A stretch of 13,743 nt of DNA, from NCBI GenBank assembly GCA_964508225.1, contig CAZDRX010000024.1, positions 1 through 13,743 of the forward strand. Direction: 5' to 3'. This document shows, one piece after another, positions 5,200 through 12,057 of the stretch. Origin of the DNA: CAZDRX01 sp964508225. Its GTDB lineage: Bacteria > Patescibacteriota > Gracilibacteria > Peribacterales > Peribacteraceae. How positions within the stretch are numbered: the first letter of the stretch is position 1; each line of letters starts with the position of its first letter. The notes below the pieces were generated by a model. That model saw only the letters and a program-made list of their open reading frames with translations. It ran no database searches and was not told the DNA's origin. The translations under genes were made by a program, and so were the position numbers.

Positions 5200-7311
5200 A
5201 TGGATTCCGTGCGTCATGAAAAGGCGAAAAAGCTCCGTGCACTCGGACGTCTGCCGTACGCGGCGAAGTGGAGCCGCTCATGCACGCTGCAGGAAGGACA
5301 CGGTGCAAAGGACGGCACCGCGATGACGGTGGCCGGACGCGTCGTCCTCTTCCGCGATATGGGCAAGCTCACGTTCGCCACACTGCAGGATCACACCGGA
5401 CGGCTCCAGATCGCGCTGCGCGAAGAGGAAATCGGAAAAGAGGAGTACCAGCTGCTCCTCAAAACCATCGACCTCGGCGACATCATCGGCATCGAGGGAG
5501 TGCGCTTCACGACACAGAAAGGTGAGCCCACCGTACAAGTGAAGAAGTGGACGATGCTCAGCAAAGCTCTGCGTCAGCCGCCGGAGAAATGGCACGGCGT
5601 CGTGGACCGCGAAACGATCTACCGCAAGCGCTACCTCGACACGATGAGCAGCCGCGAGAGCTTCGAGCGGTTCATGTTCCGTTCGAATTTCATGAAGGCG
5701 CTCCGCGAGTTCTACTGGGAGAACGGCTTCACCGAGGTGGAAATCCCCGTGCTCGTGAACTCGGCGTCGGGTGCACTGGCCACACCGTTCACCACGCACC
5801 ACAACGCACTCGATCTCGACGTGTATCTCCGGATCGCACTCGAGACGCATCAGAAGGAATGCCTCGTCGGCGGCTTCGACCGGACGTTCGCACTCGGCCC
5901 CGTCTTCAGGAATGAAGGCATGGATCCTTCGCACCTGCAGGAGTTCACGATGTGCGAGCACTACGCGAGCTACTGGGATTACGAGGACAACATGCGCTTC
6001 ACGGAGGAGATGCTCGCGTCCCTCATGAAGAAGACGCTCGGCACGACGAAAACGAAGATCCCCGACAGAGACGGCAAGATGATCGAGGTGGATTTCGGCG
6101 GCAAGTGGCCGCGCCTCAGCATGCGCGAGGTGATCCTGAAGGACTGCGGCATCGACTACGACCAGATGCCGACGGCGGATGATCTGCGCAAGGCCATGAG
6201 AGAAAAGAAGATCGAACTCGAGGTGGATATCTCCAAGCTCGGACGCGGGAACCTGATCGACCAGCTCTACAAGAAGGTGAGCCGTCCGAAGATCGTGTCC
6301 CCCGTCTTCATCACGAAGCATCCGATCGATCTCTCGCCGCTCGCGCGCCGCAATGACGAAAATCCGATGATCACCGACCGCTTCCAGCTTGTCGTCGGCG
6401 GCTGGGAAATCGTGAACGCGTACTCCGAGCTCGTGGATCCCGTGGATCAGGCGCAGCGCTTCGAGGATCAGTCGAAAGCGAAGGAGGGCGGTGACGCCGA
6501 TGCGCACGCGAAGGACGACGAGTTCGTGGAGGCACTCGAGTACGGCTGTCCGCCGTGCAGCGGCTGGGGGATGGGCATCGACCGCATCGTGACGCTGCTC
6601 ACCGCACAGGAGAACCTGCGTGACGTCGTGCTCTTCCCGATCATGAAGCCCGAGCACCAGACTCCGGCGAAAGCAGCGCCGAAAGCTGCGGCTCCGAAAG
6701 GTCTTCCCGCCGCAGATGCAGGCCATCTTCTGCAGCACGCCGATTACGGTCATTTGCTCACGGGTGCACACGGACTCATCGAGACGCACGCCGTGCAGAC
6801 AAAGGCACACCTCATCGCCACCGGCGCCGCGATGGAATCGCTCGCCAAGAAGTTCGGCGGCGATCCGCAGACGTGGAAAGTAGCGGGCATGCTCCACGAT
6901 CTCGACTGGGACAAGCTCGCGAAAGACGCGGAGGCTCACTGCGGCAAGACGCTTGAGGAAATGCTCGCGACGATCAAAGCTCCGGCCGAACTCCTCGGCG
7001 ATATCCGCGCGCACTACGCACACAAGTACGGCGCGGAGTATCCGCTCAACTCGATGCTCCGGAAATGCCTCTACTGCGTGGATGAACTCACGGGCTTCAT
7101 CATCGCGGTGACGTACGTGCGTCCGAGCAAGAAGATCGCGGACGTGGAAGTGTCGAGCGTGAAGAAGAAGCTCAAGGACAAGGGCTTCGCCGCGCAGGTG
7201 AGCCGCGAGCAGATCAAGGAGTGCGAGACGCTGCTGGGGCTCCCGCTCGACGAGATGATCGCAATCACGCTCGAAGCGATGAAGGCGGTGGCTGCTGATC
7301 TGGGGCTGTAG
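5200..7311 (+). CDS. lysS: Lysyl-tRNA synthetase (class II) fused to a C-terminal HD-domain hydrolase
   Basis: Residues about 1-487 are a complete LysRS: OB-fold anticodon domain (GRVVLFRDMGKLTFATLQDHTG region), class II motif 2 (FRNEG, R237/E239) and motif 3 (GMGIDR, 457-462). Lysine-pocket residues match E. coli LysS: Glu in LETHQK, Glu/Tyr in MCEHY, and N-x-Y-S-E (Tyr for Phe). A 20-residue Ala/Pro/Lys linker (488-507) leads into about 195 residues of an HD-superfamily protein resembling the COG2316 group: H537, H566-D567 (LHDLD), a His in AHYAHKYG, D628 (VDELTGFI), then the VRPSKK block and a helical end. There is no stop or frameshift between the parts. LysRS is usually about 500 residues; the extra module is the oddity. 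The ATG at 5200 fits the promoter geometry; an in-frame ATG at 5188 overlaps the -10 box. Confidence 0.95.
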   Translation: MDSVRHEKAKKLRALGRLPYAAKWSRSCTLQEGHGAKDGTAMTVAGRVVLFRDMGKLTFATLQDHTGRLQIALREEEIGKEEYQLLLKTIDLGDIIGIEGVRFTTQKGEPTVQVKKWTMLSKALRQPPEKWHGVVDRETIYRKRYLDTMSSRESFERFMFRSNFMKALREFYWENGFTEVEIPVLVNSASGALATPFTTHHNALDLDVYLRIALETHQKECLVGGFDRTFALGPVFRNEGMDPSHLQEFTMCEHYASYWDYEDNMRFTEEMLASLMKKTLGTTKTKIPDRDGKMIEVDFGGKWPRLSMREVILKDCGIDYDQMPTADDLRKAMREKKIELEVDISKLGRGNLIDQLYKKVSRPKIVSPVFITKHPIDLSPLARRNDENPMITDRFQLVVGGWEIVNAYSELVDPVDQAQRFEDQSKAKEGGDADAHAKDDEFVEALEYGCPPCSGWGMGIDRIVTLLTAQENLRDVVLFPIMKPEHQTPAKAAPKAAAPKGLPAADAGHLLQHADYGHLLTGAHGLIETHAVQTKAHLIATGAAMESLAKKFGGDPQTWKVAGMLHDLDWDKLAKDAEAHCGKTLEEMLATIKAPAELLGDIRAHYAHKYGAEYPLNSMLRKCLYCVDELTGFIIAVTYVRPSKKIADVEVSSVKKKLKDKGFAAQVSREQIKECETLLGLPLDEMIAITLEAMKAVAADLGL

Positions 7312-7327
7312 AAGGCTTCCGCAAACA

Positions 7328-7356
7328 TTGTTAAAAACACATAAATATTGTATAAT
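7328..7356 (+). promoter_or_regulatory. Strong promoter for the gene at 7365, leaderless
   Basis: TTGTTA (7328-7333), 17 nt, perfect TATAAT (7351-7356), in an AT-rich stretch that contrasts with the surroundings. Only 8 nt separate the -10 from the GTG start, so the transcript begins at or one to two bases before the start codon. Confidence 0.75.
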
Positions 7357-7364
7357 ATTCTATT

Positions 7365-7937
7365 GTGACAAACACCAATATTTCCCGCTTTGAGACGAGT
7401 GAAGAGCGTCAGGAGACGCTCGGATTCATCAATAGTCCGACAAGTCGTGCGGATCCGAGAAGTCAGGCGCTCAGCGATGCTGCCGCTGCTGCCGAGAATC
7501 ATCGTGGCATCGTCCATCGGATCCCGGAAGAGCTGCAGAGCAAACTTGATATCGTGCTTGGCGCTGACGGAAGAACATTTGTGTATCTTGCCGGACTCAT
7601 GGGGGCACTGGAACGCGGCGTCACCTTCGGAGATACCGATCTCTCCACTTTCACGCTGCAAGCCGTGCTCCTTCAAAGAAGGGTTCATATGATGGAAGCG
7701 ACTCCTGCAGTGCGAGAGGCAACCCTCGAGATTGAAAGAAGTTTCGGGATTGATCTCGAACACGCAGATCCAAACCGGATTCTCAGTATCAAGAACGTGA
7801 ATTCCATCCTCGCGCACGATGTCCAGAACTACATCCACACAAAGACCAACTTCCTCTGGGCGATGGACGGTGTCCGGAGACTCACGCACGAGACGCTGCA
7901 GAGGGGAACCCAGGATCTGAAGCGGCAGGCCGCCTGA
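7365..7937 (+). CDS. Hypothetical 190-residue protein, GTG start
   Basis: No family recognised. The product looks soluble and mostly helical, with an Ala/Glu-rich patch (LSDAAAAAENHRG) near residues 37-49 and no signal peptide, membrane segment or Cys. The GTG start follows from the promoter just upstream, which leaves no room for an earlier start or an RBS. A hairpin followed by T-rich sequence lies 24 nt after the TGA stop, so it is probably a single-gene unit. Confidence 0.75.
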   Translation: MTNTNISRFETSEERQETLGFINSPTSRADPRSQALSDAAAAAENHRGIVHRIPEELQSKLDIVLGADGRTFVYLAGLMGALERGVTFGDTDLSTFTLQAVLLQRRVHMMEATPAVREATLEIERSFGIDLEHADPNRILSIKNVNSILAHDVQNYIHTKTNFLWAMDGVRRLTHETLQRGTQDLKRQAA

Positions 7938-7960
7938 AAGGGCATCCAAGGCTGCATCCA

Positions 7961-7984
7961 GAGCTCCAAGGGCTCATTTCTTTG
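7961..7984 (+). terminator. Probable intrinsic terminator after the 7365 gene
   Basis: GAGCTC-CAA-GGGCTC forms a 6-pair stem (one G-U) with a tight loop, followed by ATTTCTTTG. The T-rich part overlaps the TTGACA box of the next gene. The short stem makes it moderate at best. Confidence 0.45.
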
Positions 7985-8010
7985 ACAGGAAAAGTCGTTG
8001 GCCACAGGAT
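7982..8010 (+). promoter_or_regulatory. Promoter for the gene at 8019, leaderless geometry
   Basis: Perfect TTGACA (7982-7987), 17 nt, CAGGAT (8005-8010, 3 of 6), then 8 nt to ATG. The distance from -10 to start codon equals that at 7365 and 8890. Confidence 0.5.
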
Positions 8011-8018
8011 ATCCGGCC

Positions 8019-8789
8019 ATGGCTCCCGGCTTCGAGCAGCGGCGCGACGCAATCCACGAAGGCATCCTCCGTGGCGACATCGGCTGTCCGTTCGCGAGCG
8101 AAGCGGCACGCAGTGACGAGATCGTGTACTGCCCTGCCCCGCGCCGCATCGATCCTTTGCGCGTGCATGCCGGCTACATCGACAGCATCACGAACTTCGC
8201 GCTGGACACACGCAAAGCCGTCCTCATCGCGCTCCCCGACTCCGATGAACCGCGCACCGAGGCGGACTGCAAGGCCTATGCGCAGCAGCTCTTTCCCGAG
8301 ACTGTCTCCACGATGCGCTACGCCATTATCCACGCACTCGATCATCTGCTCGCGGAGTGCCGTGACGGCGACGACGATCTCTACCAGTATCAGGAGATGA
8401 ATCCGGCTGCCGACCGCGGCGTGATCTTCGACCACTGGCGAAGGAACGGACACCAGCTCACGAATTCGTTTCCCGCGGACTCGGCCATGGGACCGCTCCT
8501 CATCCGCAGGAAAACCCGCAAGCTCGAACCCATCTTCGCCTTCACGATGGACCCGACGTACACGCCCGTCCGCGATCTCCCGCACCCCCGCTACAGCCCG
8601 CACACCGCGCTCATCGTGAACTACCGGCGGGATCTGCAGGGTCTGAAGGATACGAAACCGGGGCTCTACGAAGCGACGAAGCGATGGCTCTCACAGGCCG
8701 TGGGGTACAGCTATGGAGAGGGATTCCGCGTGGATCAGAAGCCGGAAGCGGAGGATCCGGTGAAGAGAGCGTGGAAGCCGCAGGATTGA
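8019..8789 (+). CDS. Hypothetical 256-residue protein
   Basis: Soluble and without signal peptide. Features include an early GCPFASEAAR block, a long helix (ETVSTMRYAIIHALDHLL), an acidic DGDDDLY patch, and a C-terminal half with MDPTYTPVRDLPHPRYSPHTALIVNY followed by a YEATKRWL helix. The order (early CPF motif, late hydrophobic strand then helix, about 250 residues) is loosely like YqcI/YcgG-family proteins, but I cannot confirm it and assign no function. The ATG at 8019 is preferred over a TTG at 7998 because of the promoter spacing. A small inverted repeat (GATTGA/TCAATC, 8784-8800) overlaps the stop. Confidence 0.75.
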   Translation: MAPGFEQRRDAIHEGILRGDIGCPFASEAARSDEIVYCPAPRRIDPLRVHAGYIDSITNFALDTRKAVLIALPDSDEPRTEADCKAYAQQLFPETVSTMRYAIIHALDHLLAECRDGDDDLYQYQEMNPAADRGVIFDHWRRNGHQLTNSFPADSAMGPLLIRRKTRKLEPIFAFTMDPTYTPVRDLPHPRYSPHTALIVNYRRDLQGLKDTKPGLYEATKRWLSQAVGYSYGEGFRVDQKPEAEDPVKRAWKPQD

Positions 8790-8852
8790 AGACCTCAATC
8801 TGGTCCGTATCGCGAAGACGTTGCACGGTGGAGGGAATCATGACGAGAGTCC

Positions 8853-8881
8853 TTGCCCCTGTAATGGAATAACCGCAGAAT
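8853..8881 (+). promoter_or_regulatory. Putative promoter for the gene at 8890, leaderless geometry
   Basis: TTGCCC (8853-8858), 17 nt, CAGAAT (8876-8881), then 8 nt to ATG. Both boxes are 4 of 6 matches; the spacing repeats that of the two genes upstream. Confidence 0.4.
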
Positions 8882-8889
8882 GATGTTCT

Positions 8890-9210
8890 ATGAAAAACCC
8901 CGCACACTTCTTCGCGCTCGTCGCCATTGCCGTCATCTTCTTCGGAGTTCTGCTCGGCGCAACAGGCATGGTTTCATTCTCGAGTATGCGTGGCAACCTC
9001 GGTCTTTCCTCCTCATACCCCGTATCCTCGTCTTCATCCTCGATGAGTCTTGTCAGCTCATCCGTCATGACGAGCATGAGTTCCTCCTCCGAGGACATGT
9101 CCAGTTCTGTGGGCTTCTCGTCTTCCGACACGCTGGCGAAGAAAGGTGATCTCTGCACGAAAAACCTCCAGTGCAAGCCTCTGGCCTGCATCAACGGTAG
9201 CTGCCAGTAA
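8890..9210 (+). CDS. Ser-rich membrane-anchored or secreted protein with a small Cys tail
   Basis: The 106-residue product has three parts: an N-terminal hydrophobic helix (residues about 7-27, after MKNPAH) that could be a signal peptide or anchor; a low-complexity Ser-rich stretch (about 31-79; roughly half Ser, with Met, Val and acidic residues); and a compact tail with four Cys spaced C-x5-C-x4-C-x4-C (LCTKNLQCKPLACINGSC). This suggests an extracytoplasmic stalk carrying a disulfide-bonded mini-domain. No homologue is recognised. It converges on the nuclease-like gene with 7 nt between stops. Confidence 0.7.
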   Translation: MKNPAHFFALVAIAVIFFGVLLGATGMVSFSSMRGNLGLSSSYPVSSSSSSMSLVSSSVMTSMSSSSEDMSSSVGFSSSDTLAKKGDLCTKNLQCKPLACINGSCQ

Positions 9211-9217
9211 CAGAAGA

Positions 9218-10630
9218 TTACGCCGTGATGATGTACTCCTTGCCCCGCTCGGGCATGGTGATTTCGGCGGTGGTGGCAGCAGCGTTGCGCTCCGCGAGCG
9301 CGTACATGCCGGACTCTTCCCCGTGGACGAGGTAGAGCTTCTTTAAGCCCTTCACCGACTGGATGAGACGATCGAGATCTTTCTTGTCTCCATGACCGGA
9401 GTACGCGTTGATGTACTGGATCTCGGCCTTCTTGCGGATGACTTCGTCGAAGATGCGGACTTCCTGAATGTCTTTGTCGATGATGCGACGACCCAGCGTG
9501 TTCTCCGCCATGTACCCGACGGCCAGCACCGTGTTCTTCGGATTCGCGAGCTCGTTATGGAGGTGATGACGGATGCGGCCGGCCTCGCACATGCCGGAAC
9601 CGGCCATGATCACCATGGGGCCGCGTGCACCGTTGAGCTCTTTGCTCTCCTCCACAGACTCCGTGTACGTGACGAGGGAGAACTGGAACGGGTTGTGCGC
9701 CTTCTTCAGGAACGTGTCGTACATGTCCTGGTCGTAACACTCCGGATGCTTCTGGAAGATGGCGGTGACGCGGGACGCGAGCGGCGAGTCGATGATGATC
9801 GGCACAGCCGGAATCTCCTTCTTGTCCCAGAGAATGTGAAGGTCGTAGACGATCTCCTGCGTGCGCTCGAGAGAGAACGCAGGGATGAGCACCTTCCCGC
9901 CGCGCTCCGCGGTCCTGATGATGACGTCACGGAGTTTCCCGCGGGCGGTGTCGATGTCATCGTGAAGGCGGTCACCATACGTGCTCTCGCAGATGAGGTA
10001 GTCGACCTGCGGCATGTCCTCGGGGTCACGGATGATCGGGAGCGTGCTGCGTCCCACATCGCCGGTGAAGCCGAGGCGGACGGTCTTGCCACCGCCTGTC
10101 TCGATCTCAAGCACGACCATCGCCGATCCGAGGATGTGGCCGGCTTCGTAGAACGTGCACTGCACGCCCGGGATGACCTGAAACGGCTCATGGTAGTTCT
10201 TGCCGACGAAGAGCTTCATGCACTCCGCCGCATCCTTCTGGTTGTAGAGCGGACCCGAGGACGGGAGCATGGACTTCTTCAGGTGGCGCTGGTGGAAGTC
10301 CTCGTCTTTCTCCTGAATGTACGCGCTGTCCTGCAGCATGACTTCCGTGAGATCCTCGGTGGCGAATGTGGAGAAGATCGGGCGCTCGAAGCCGAGCTTG
10401 TACAGAAGCGGGATACGTCCCGTGTGATCCATGTGGGCGTGGCTGAGGACCATCGCATCGATGTGCGTCTTCGGATCGAAGCTGAAGGTCGCGTTCTTCA
10501 GCGCTGCCTCGCTGCGTTTTCCCTGGAACATCCCGCAATCGAGGAGGATCGATTTATCCCCGATCTGGATCTCGTGGCAGGTGCCGGTCACCTCCCTCGC
10601 CGCTCCGTGTGAAATGAGTTTGATGTCCAT
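9218..10630 (-). CDS. Metallo-beta-lactamase/beta-CASP RNA-processing hydrolase (YSH1/CPSF-like)
   Basis: The 470-residue product is a full-length member of the COG1236 type: opening HGAAREVTGTCHEI, LLDCGMFQG, metal-binding HAHMDH at 64-69, a later His in AGHILGSAM, Asp in GFTGDVGRS, and CESTYGDR. The beta-CASP part has PAFSLERTQEI, DSPLA, MAGSGMCEAGRI and a final His in YSGHGDKKDL. Such proteins are zinc-dependent RNA endo- or exonucleases related to archaeal and eukaryotic CPSF and, more distantly, RNase J. The bacterial role of this branch is not well defined. The gene stands alone; CATAAT lies 6 nt before the ATG, again a leaderless arrangement. Confidence 0.92.
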   Translation of the reverse strand: MDIKLISHGAAREVTGTCHEIQIGDKSILLDCGMFQGKRSEAALKNATFSFDPKTHIDAMVLSHAHMDHTGRIPLLYKLGFERPIFSTFATEDLTEVMLQDSAYIQEKDEDFHQRHLKKSMLPSSGPLYNQKDAAECMKLFVGKNYHEPFQVIPGVQCTFYEAGHILGSAMVVLEIETGGGKTVRLGFTGDVGRSTLPIIRDPEDMPQVDYLICESTYGDRLHDDIDTARGKLRDVIIRTAERGGKVLIPAFSLERTQEIVYDLHILWDKKEIPAVPIIIDSPLASRVTAIFQKHPECYDQDMYDTFLKKAHNPFQFSLVTYTESVEESKELNGARGPMVIMAGSGMCEAGRIRHHLHNELANPKNTVLAVGYMAENTLGRRIIDKDIQEVRIFDEVIRKKAEIQYINAYSGHGDKKDLDRLIQSVKGLKKLYLVHGEESGMYALAERNAAATTAEITMPERGKEYIITA

Positions 10631-10636
10631 GTTCCG

Positions 10637-10642
10637 ATTATG
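10637..10642 (-). promoter_or_regulatory. Possible -10 box 6 nt before the beta-CASP gene
   Basis: CATAAT on the minus strand (5 of 6), 6 nt upstream of ATG. No convincing -35 at 16-18 nt. Listed because the spacing repeats that of other genes here. Confidence 0.3.
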
Positions 10643-10694
10643 ACGGCACGGAGCGAAAAGAGACAGATGCTATTTTCAGGAAGCAGAACGGTGC

Positions 10695-11399
10695 TTACCT
10701 GGATTTATCAACGATGGTGACGCCGATTACCGTGTTGGTTTCGTCGAACTTGAGCGTGACCTCGGAACCGACTTCCTTTTTGAGTTGTGCGAGTGTCAGT
10801 CCCGTAAATTTGGACACGGTGCCGGTGCCGACGATACCTCCGTCTGCCATGCGAATGCCTTCGCTGCCAACTTCGGCAATGGTGCTGGTGTGGGGCGGAA
10901 ATTCGAAGACAAGCTCCGGACCATTTCCAATATCGGGGAAGACCGCGGCTCCGACGATCGTGTTGCTTGAGTCAAACGTCAGCGTGATCTTAGAACCCAC
11001 TCTGTCTTTCACCTGGTCTGGAGTCAGCCCCGTGTATTTGGCAATGGTGTGTCTGTCGACGATCATGCCATTTTCCAACTCCATACAACCGTCCACTACA
11101 CGCACCATTTTGGTGGTCTGGGGCGGGAAGCTGAGTTCAAGCTCCGGGCTGTTCCCCATATCAGGGAAGACCGCAACGGCCACCACAGAATCTGATGCGT
11201 CGAAAGTCAGCTTGATCTTGGCACCGACCTTTTCTCTGAGCTGCTCCAAGTTAAAGCCCGTGAATTTGCTTACGGTTTCCGTACCCACAATACCTCCGTC
11301 TGCCAATTCAATACCGATACTTCCCACTTTCGCAATCGTGGTCGTCTTCGGAGGCGGAACATATGCATCGGAACGGTTCTCCGTGTTGGCGTAACCCAT
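10695..11399 (-). CDS. Hypothetical protein of three 76-residue tandem repeats
   Basis: After a 15-residue head (MGYANTENRSDAYVP), the 234-residue protein consists of repeats at residues 16-91, 92-167 and 168-234, the last lacking its final 9 or so residues. Each unit has PP-x-T-x-x at the start, a short strand, DGGIV-x-x-x-T-V-S-K-F-T-G (or a variant), a helix (LEQLREKVG type), a strand K-x-T-L-x-F-D and V-I-V-G-A-x-V-F-P-D. Repeats 1 and 3 are closer to each other than to repeat 2 (NGMIVDRHTIAKYTG). There is no signal peptide or catalytic motif. A binding or scaffold role is a guess. It has its own promoter and a short leader with CCCCC. Confidence 0.8.
   Translation of the reverse strand: MGYANTENRSDAYVPPPKTTTIAKVGSIGIELADGGIVGTETVSKFTGFNLEQLREKVGAKIKLTFDASDSVVAVAVFPDMGNSPELELSFPPQTTKMVRVVDGCMELENGMIVDRHTIAKYTGLTPDQVKDRVGSKITLTFDSSNTIVGAAVFPDIGNGPELVFEFPPHTSTIAEVGSEGIRMADGGIVGTGTVSKFTGLTLAQLKKEVGSEVTLKFDETNTVIGVTIVDKSR
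10698..11354 (-). repeat. Three in-frame 228-bp coding repeats
   Basis: Units at 11354-11127, 11126-10899 and 10898-10698 (the last truncated). Period is exactly 76 codons without indels. DNA identity is visibly lower than protein similarity, so the duplications are old. Confidence 0.85.
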
Positions 11400-11434
11400 A
11401 GATGTTGGGGGATGATTAGAACTACTTTAGATAC

Positions 11435-11463
11435 ATTATAACATTTTAGTTCTATTTTTGCAA
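11435..11463 (-). promoter_or_regulatory. Promoter of the tandem-repeat protein gene
   Basis: Minus strand: TTGCAA (11463-11458), 17 nt, perfect TATAAT (11440-11435). Start near 11428 gives a leader of about 29 nt containing ATCCCCC about 9 nt before ATG. Confidence 0.7.
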
Positions 11464-11593
11464 ATCTACCCCGCATCTGGATTGCGGATAGTAATGCCAC
11501 TTTTTCGGCTTCTGTCAGGGCTCGACTCATTCTAGACATCAGAGTATCTCGAAGAATAGTTCAGCTTTGAGGAAAGGCTGCGTAGATGGATAA

Positions 11594-11622
11594 TTGATTT
11601 ATATACAATTTTATAGTATAAT
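11594..11622 (+). promoter_or_regulatory. Promoter for the gene at 11655
   Basis: TTGATT (11594-11599), 17 nt, perfect TATAAT (11617-11622) in an AT-rich stretch. Start near 11629 gives a leader of about 26 nt, pyrimidine-rich near the start codon (TTTTCTCACACTC). Confidence 0.7.
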
Positions 11623-11654
11623 ATACTTAACATTATTCATTTTCTCACACTCAA

Positions 11655-12053
11655 ATGAACACCAGTACAGAAGCTCCGAATCCTCTCGATGCGATCAGCG
11701 AAACAGACCAATCCGAGATCCGCGCTGCGCTCCTCGCCCTTGGAGAATCAAAAAGCAGGAAAGTGGACGGAAGAATGGTGGCGAACGATGATCCGCAGGC
11801 ACAAGCCAGAGCCATGGGAAGACTCGAAGAGCTCAAGCAGAAGCTCGGCATGACGAATACGGAATTCCTCGGCCTCTGCAAAGAACTCGAAAAAGATGCG
11901 CGGAACAAGCAGAATGATATTCAGCAGAGAGAATATGACGAGTCACCGAACGCACCCGGCAGCCCAGAAGCAGCCGCTGCGGTCTATACGCGGGATCGCT
12001 TGAGTGTCGCGCTAAATATGATCGGAAGAGGGCCTGCAGGAAAACCTGTCTAA
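11655..12053 (+). CDS. Hypothetical 132-residue helical protein
   Basis: No family recognised. The product is hydrophilic and probably mostly helical (SEIRAALLALGE; ARAMGRLEELKQKLG; TEFLGLCKELEKDARNKQND), with a disordered-looking Pro/Gly/Asn patch near residues 95-105 and a short final helix. There is no signal peptide. It is driven by its own strong promoter, divergent from the tandem-repeat gene, and converges on rluB with only 4 nt between stop codons. Confidence 0.75.
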   Translation: MNTSTEAPNPLDAISETDQSEIRAALLALGESKSRKVDGRMVANDDPQAQARAMGRLEELKQKLGMTNTEFLGLCKELEKDARNKQNDIQQREYDESPNAPGSPEAAAAVYTRDRLSVALNMIGRGPAGKPV

Positions 12054-12057
12054 ACGA

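Noticed and set aside
5278..7023. 581-codon minus-strand frame antisense to lysS, and 9392-10612 (plus) antisense to the beta-CASP gene
   Set aside because: The opposite strands encode proteins with intact catalytic motifs; these mirror frames have no recognisable domain and no start signals.
8840..8872. 10-residue ORF preceded by GGAGG, between two genes
   Set aside because: The SD spacing is good, but the frame overlaps the promoter of the next gene, is very short, and GGAGG is not used by the real genes here; probably chance.
10643..10694. Possible terminator after the tandem-repeat gene
   Set aside because: AAGCA/TGCTT makes only 5 pairs and no T-tract follows.
11449..11539. Minus-strand frame starting MSRMSRALTEAEKVALLS upstream of the tandem-repeat gene
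   Set aside because: The first 30 codons look protein-like, but the frame runs through the promoter into an out-of-frame reading of the repeat gene. It may be a gene remnant, but there is no further support.
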